This document shows positions 60,171 through 64,000 of a stretch of 64,000 bases of DNA, in pieces. How positions within the stretch are numbered: the stretch's first letter is position 1; each line of letters opens with the position of its first letter. Origin of the DNA: GCA-002728855 sp036340635 (GTDB lineage: Bacteria; Bacteroidota; Bacteroidia; Flavobacteriales; Flavobacteriaceae). The stretch covers positions 1 through 64,000 of the forward strand of contig JAYYYF010000005.1 of NCBI GenBank assembly GCA_036340635.1, given 5' to 3'. The notes under the pieces were generated by a model. That model saw nothing but the letters and a program-made list of their open reading frames with translations, had not been told where the DNA came from and did not search any database. The position numbers and the translations under genes were made by a program.

Positions 60171-61970
60171 ATGAACGATATGGCATCCAATTCAGAACAT
60201 TCAAATGAAGATCATGGGCATCACCATCATAAGGAGACTTTTATAACAAAGTATATTTTTAGTCAAGACCACAAGATGATTTGTAAACAATATTTGATCA
60301 CAGGTCTGTTTATGGGTATTATAGGGATAGCAATGTCATTAGTTTTTCGTTTGCAATTGGCTTGGCCTGAAGAACCTTTTTGGATAATGGAATTATTGTT
60401 GGGGAAATGGGCTCCTGATGGAGTGATGGATCCAAATGTATATTTAGCACTAGTAACTATTCATGGAACCATTATGGTGTTTTTTGTTTTGACAGCTGGA
60501 TTAAGTGGAACCTTTAGTAATTTATTAATTCCTCTTCAAATTGGGGCGAGAGATATGGCTTCAGGATTTTTAAATATGATATCTTACTGGTTATTCTTTT
60601 TGTCGAGTATAGTAATGTTAGCTTCTCTTTTTGTTGAAGCTGGCCCTGCTGCTCCTGGATGGACTATCTATCCTCCACTTAGTGCATTACCTCAATCAAT
60701 GCCTGGATCAGGATTAGGAATGACATTATGGTTAGTTTCAATGGCAATTTTTATTGCTTCTTCTCTTTTAGCAGCTTTAAATTATATAGTTACAGTTTTA
60801 AATTTACGAACAAAGGGAATGACAATGACAAGACTACCATTGACAATATGGGCATTTTTTGTTACTGCAATTATTGGAGTTGTTTCTTTCCCAGTTCTTC
60901 TTTCGGCAGCTTTATTGCTAATTATGGATCGAAGTTTTGGCACATCCTTTTTCCTTTCTGACATATTTATTCAAGGTGAAGTTTTACATTATCAAGGGGG
61001 GTCACCGGTTTTGTTTGAACACTTATTTTGGTTCTTAGGTCACCCAGAGGTTTATATAGTTTTATTACCGGCTCTTGGAATAACATCGGAGGTTCTTGCA
61101 ACTAGTTCTAGAAAACCAATTTTTGGATATCGTGCAATGGTTGCTTCTATCCTTGCAATTGCTTTTCTTTCAACTATTGTTTGGGGACACCATATGTTTA
61201 TTGCGGGGATGAATCCTTTTTTAGGTTCTGTATTTACTTTCACGACTCTACTAATTGCAATTCCCTCAGCAGTTAAGGCTTTTAATTATATTGCAACTTT
61301 ATGGAAGGGTAATCTTCAACTCAATCCTGCAATGTTATTTTCTATTGCATTGGTTTCTACATTCATATCCGGTGGTCTTACCGGGATTATTCTTGGGGAT
61401 AGCACATTGGATATTAATGTGCATGATACTTATTTTGTAGTTGCTCATTTCCATCTTGTAATGGGAATTTCTGCTTTGTATGGTTTATTTGCGGGTGTTT
61501 ATCATTGGTTTCCAAAAATGTTTGGGCGTATGATGAATAAAAATATGGGATACTTTCATTTTTGGGTTACAGTAGTTTGTGCTTATGGTATTTTCTTCCC
61601 AATGCATTTTATTGGAATGGCTGGATTGCCTAGAAGATATTATACCAACACCGCATTTCCATATTTTGATGACCTAGCAGATATAAATGTAACGATAACT
61701 ATTTTTGCACTAACAGCTGGCTTAGCACAGATAGTTTTTCTTTATAACTTTATTTATAGTATTTTCCATGGTAAACCTACTGAGCAAAATCCATGGAAAT
61801 CTAACACATTAGAATGGACTGCTCCAATTAAACATTTCCATGGAAATTGGGAGGGGGAAATACCGCATGTTCATAGATGGGCATATGATTATTCTAAACC
61901 TGGATATAAAGAAGATTTTGTTCCCCAAAATATTCCATTAAAAAAGGGAGAAAAAGAATTGCAACACTAA
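60171..61970 (+). CDS. coxA: Cytochrome c oxidase subunit I
   Basis: The 599-residue catalytic subunit reduces oxygen at a haem a3-CuB site and pumps protons. Twelve helices are expected; key residues are visible in GHPEVYIVLLPALG (CuB His cross-linked to Tyr, and the Glu of A1-type oxidases), HHMFIAGM (two CuB His) and NVHDTYFVVAHFHLV (haem ligands). A His-rich N-terminus (HGHHHHKETF) precedes helix 1 and might bind metal. It follows coxB by 16 nt. Subunit III is not in the window. Confidence 0.96.
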   Translation: MNDMASNSEHSNEDHGHHHHKETFITKYIFSQDHKMICKQYLITGLFMGIIGIAMSLVFRLQLAWPEEPFWIMELLLGKWAPDGVMDPNVYLALVTIHGTIMVFFVLTAGLSGTFSNLLIPLQIGARDMASGFLNMISYWLFFLSSIVMLASLFVEAGPAAPGWTIYPPLSALPQSMPGSGLGMTLWLVSMAIFIASSLLAALNYIVTVLNLRTKGMTMTRLPLTIWAFFVTAIIGVVSFPVLLSAALLLIMDRSFGTSFFLSDIFIQGEVLHYQGGSPVLFEHLFWFLGHPEVYIVLLPALGITSEVLATSSRKPIFGYRAMVASILAIAFLSTIVWGHHMFIAGMNPFLGSVFTFTTLLIAIPSAVKAFNYIATLWKGNLQLNPAMLFSIALVSTFISGGLTGIILGDSTLDINVHDTYFVVAHFHLVMGISALYGLFAGVYHWFPKMFGRMMNKNMGYFHFWVTVVCAYGIFFPMHFIGMAGLPRRYYTNTAFPYFDDLADINVTITIFALTAGLAQIVFLYNFIYSIFHGKPTEQNPWKSNTLEWTAPIKHFHGNWEGEIPHVHRWAYDYSKPGYKEDFVPQNIPLKKGEKELQH

Positions 61971-62009
61971 TTACAAATTAATAATTCATTCCCTATTCGT
62001 TTAATCATT

Positions 62010-62017
62010 TATCTTTG
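62010..62017 (+). promoter_or_regulatory. Promoter -7 box of ruvB
   Basis: TATCTTTG is a full match, 6 nt before the ruvB ATG (62024). The predicted start point coincides with the start codon, so the mRNA may be leaderless. Confidence 0.65.
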
Positions 62018-62023
62018 TTTTAA

Positions 62024-63043
62024 ATGAATGAACTTTTAGATCCTACTTCTGATAATTTGCCTTCAGAGGACAAAGAATTTGATAGAGCTTTAAGACCCAC
62101 TAGTTTCAATGATTTTGCAGGACAGGAATCTATTTTGCAAAATTTGAAGATTTTTGTTGAAGCTGCAAATCAAAGAGATGAAGCTTTAGATCATACTTTA
62201 TTTCATGGCCCTCCAGGACTTGGCAAGACTACTTTAGCTTACATTTTAGCTAATGAGCTACAATCTGGCATTAAATTGACATCAGGTCCAGTACTTGACA
62301 AGCCAGGTGATTTAGCTGGACTCCTTACTAACTTGCAACCTCGAGACATTTTATTTATTGATGAAATTCATCGTCTAAGTCCAATTGTAGAAGAATACCT
62401 TTATTCTGCTATGGAAGATTATAAGATTGATATAATGATTGAAACTGGTCCAAATGCTCGTTCAGTGCAAATCAAATTGAATCCATTTACACTAGTTGGT
62501 GCAACTACCAGATCTGGTCTTCTTACTGCTCCTATGAGAGCTAGGTTTGGGATTAGTAATCGGTTAGAATATTATTCTACTGAACTGCTAAGCACAATAG
62601 TTGAAAGGAGTGCTGAAATTTTAAATATTTCAGTTTCTCAAGAAGCTGCGATTGAAATTTCTGGTAGAAGTAGGGGTACCCCAAGGATAGCGAATGGATT
62701 ATTAAGAAGAGTTAGGGATTTTGCTCAAATTAAAGGAGATGGTAATATAGATCTTAAGATCACTAAAAGTTCTTTAAAAGCTTTAAACGTTGATAGTTAT
62801 GGGTTAGATGAAATGGACAACAAAATATTAACTACTCTTATTCAAAAGTTTAAGGGAGGGCCAGTTGGTATTTCAACTTTAGCAACTGCTTTATCAGAGA
62901 GTGTTGAAACTATTGAAGAAGTTTATGAGCCCTTTTTGATACAACAAGGGTTTATTGTAAGGACTCCTAGAGGGAGAGAAGTTACAGATTTAGCATACAA
63001 ACACCTTGGTATTTTAAAAAATAGTCAAGGGGGTCTTTTTTAA
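62024..63043 (+). CDS. ruvB: Holliday junction DNA helicase RuvB
   Basis: The 339-residue AAA+ motor drives branch migration with RuvA at Holliday junctions. The N-terminus FDRALRPTSFNDFAGQ is the family signature; Walker A is GPPGLGKTTLA, Walker B is LFIDEIHRLS, sensor I is GATTRSGLL, and the arginine finger region is PMRARFG. The C-terminal winged helix ends FIVRTPRGREVTDLAYKHLG. It is complete, starts at its own promoter and is followed by queG after 7 nt. Confidence 0.97.
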   Translation: MNELLDPTSDNLPSEDKEFDRALRPTSFNDFAGQESILQNLKIFVEAANQRDEALDHTLFHGPPGLGKTTLAYILANELQSGIKLTSGPVLDKPGDLAGLLTNLQPRDILFIDEIHRLSPIVEEYLYSAMEDYKIDIMIETGPNARSVQIKLNPFTLVGATTRSGLLTAPMRARFGISNRLEYYSTELLSTIVERSAEILNISVSQEAAIEISGRSRGTPRIANGLLRRVRDFAQIKGDGNIDLKITKSSLKALNVDSYGLDEMDNKILTTLIQKFKGGPVGISTLATALSESVETIEEVYEPFLIQQGFIVRTPRGREVTDLAYKHLGILKNSQGGLF

Positions 63044-63050
63044 TTCTAAA

Positions 63051-63968
63051 ATGAAAGGGGACCCAACAAGATTTCTAAAAAAAAAAGCTGCTAGCTTAGG
63101 TTTTTTATCTTGTGGAATTTCAAAGGCTGTTTTTTTAGAAGAAGAGGCAACAAATCTTGAAAATTGGTTAAATGATTGCAAGCATGGGAAAATGGAATAC
63201 ATGGCAAATCATTTTGACATGAGACTAGATCCAAGAAAACTAGTCCCTGGCGCTAAAAGTGTTATTTCTTTGACATATAATTACTTTAATAATAATTTAC
63301 AAAAGGACAAGGATGCTCCAAAGATTTCTAAGTATGCTTATGGGAATGATTATCATCAGGTGATAAAGAAAAAATTAAAAATTTTATTTAAGGGGCTTAA
63401 ACAAAAATTTGGAGATATTAATGGACGAGTATTTGTTGATTCAGCTCCCATTATGGAAAAAGCATGGGCAGCTAAAAGCGGTCTAGGGTGGATTGGGAAG
63501 AATACAAACCTGATTAGTCAAAAGGTAGGGTCATATTATTTTTTAGCTGAAATAATTGTTGATTTGGAACTTGATTATGATACTCCTGTGACAGACCATT
63601 GCGGAAGTTGTACAGCATGCATTGACTCCTGTCCCACAGGAGCATTGGTTAAGCCTTATGAGATTGATGGAAGCAAATGTATTTCATATTTAACAATAGA
63701 ATTAAAAGATGAAATTCCATCTGAGTTTAGAGGGAAAATGGAAAATTGGGCTTTCGGGTGTGATGTTTGCCAAGATGTTTGTCCTTGGAACCGTTTTTCA
63801 CAAAAACACAACGAACCACTTTTCAATCCAAATCAAGACATGTTAAAAATGAAAAAAAAGGATTGGGAGGAGCTTACTGAGGAGACTTTTGAAGTGATTT
63901 TTAAAAACAGTGCAGTAAAAAGGACAAAATATAAAGGGCTGAAAAGGAATATCTCTTTTATTTCTTAA
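63051..63968 (+). CDS. queG: Epoxyqueuosine reductase QueG
   Basis: The 305-residue cobalamin-dependent enzyme carries out the last step of queuosine synthesis in tRNA. Two ferredoxin-like [4Fe-4S] motifs are CGSCTACIDSCPTGAL with a following Cys in GSKCISYL, and GCDVCQDVCPWN. The DSAPIMEKAWAAKSGLGWIGKNTN segment forms the substrate/cobalamin pocket. The product is a little shorter than some QueG proteins, ending soon after the second cluster, without the HEAT-repeat C-terminal extension seen in some lineages. It is 7 nt after ruvB on the same strand. Confidence 0.95.
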   Translation: MKGDPTRFLKKKAASLGFLSCGISKAVFLEEEATNLENWLNDCKHGKMEYMANHFDMRLDPRKLVPGAKSVISLTYNYFNNNLQKDKDAPKISKYAYGNDYHQVIKKKLKILFKGLKQKFGDINGRVFVDSAPIMEKAWAAKSGLGWIGKNTNLISQKVGSYYFLAEIIVDLELDYDTPVTDHCGSCTACIDSCPTGALVKPYEIDGSKCISYLTIELKDEIPSEFRGKMENWAFGCDVCQDVCPWNRFSQKHNEPLFNPNQDMLKMKKKDWEELTEETFEVIFKNSAVKRTKYKGLKRNISFIS

Positions 63969-64000
63969 ATTCCTCCAACTAATTTAACTGAAGTATTCTC

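Noticed and set aside
63965..64000. Start of another minus-strand gene at the right edge
   Set aside because: An open frame of 11 codons ending in TAA at 63965 is consistent with the end of a gene but too short to support a call.
1..64000. CRISPR arrays, insertion sequences, toxin-antitoxin or restriction genes
   Set aside because: No spaced repeats of CRISPR type, transposase motifs or restriction/defence genes were seen.

Overview
The window reads as a chromosomal segment of a low-G+C member of the Bacteroidota, most likely a marine Flavobacteriia lineage. This rests on gene content and signals: an alternative complex III operon feeding an aa3-type oxidase, a type-B succinate dehydrogenase with a one-piece cytochrome b, a DUF2723 membrane glycosyltransferase, a PepP/VPS10-like/RseP neighbourhood, and many copies of the Bacteroidota -7 promoter box (TAnnTTTG) in front of genes. 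Shine-Dalgarno sequences are mostly absent. Taxonomy below class is not resolvable from the sequence alone.

Layout. 1-2.2 kb: four small minus-strand genes, three of them lipoproteins, with dimeric alpha/beta-barrel (ABM) or DUF4242 domains; the first is cut by the window edge. 2.2-2.6 kb: tRNA-Asn with a clear promoter and terminator and two sets of short tandem repeats. 3.1-6.7 kb: a first succinate dehydrogenase/fumarate reductase (sdhC-A-B, minus strand) of the mycobacterial Sdh1-like type. 6.8-9.1 kb: a two-gene unit made of a secreted protein with an internal duplication followed by a pentameric ligand-gated ion channel (pLGIC) that carries an N-terminal TPR-like helical segment. This is the most unusual content of the window. 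9.1-15.4 kb: RseP, Sco1, Xaa-Pro aminopeptidase and a secreted beta-propeller protein. 15.5-18.9 kb: a second succinate dehydrogenase (type-B sdhCAB), then tRNA-Gln. 19-32 kb: DUF2723 glycosyltransferase, a cysteine-less thioredoxin-fold protein, a metallophosphoesterase, dGTPase, PiT phosphate transporter and class Ia ribonucleotide reductase. 32-44 kb: housekeeping and envelope genes, an orphan histidine kinase and glycyl-tRNA synthetase. 44-50 kb: an Ig-like lipoprotein, a possible 27-residue membrane peptide, and rimP-nusA-infB preceded by an attenuator-like hairpin. 50.8-62 kb: actABCDEF-coxBA, the quinol-to-oxygen branch. 62-64 kb: ruvB and queG.

How it fits together. Two succinate:quinone oxidoreductases, alternative complex III, cytochrome oxidase subunits I and II and the copper chaperone Sco1 make up a large part of an aerobic, menaquinone-linked respiratory chain. 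NADH dehydrogenase, oxidase subunit III and ATP synthase are not in this window. dGTPase, dCMP deaminase and NrdAB together adjust deoxynucleotide pools. The rest is mostly ordinary flavobacterial core genome, with the pLGIC unit, the extra SDH and the 5' lipoprotein cluster as the accessory-looking parts. No CRISPR array, insertion sequence, integrase or prophage was seen.
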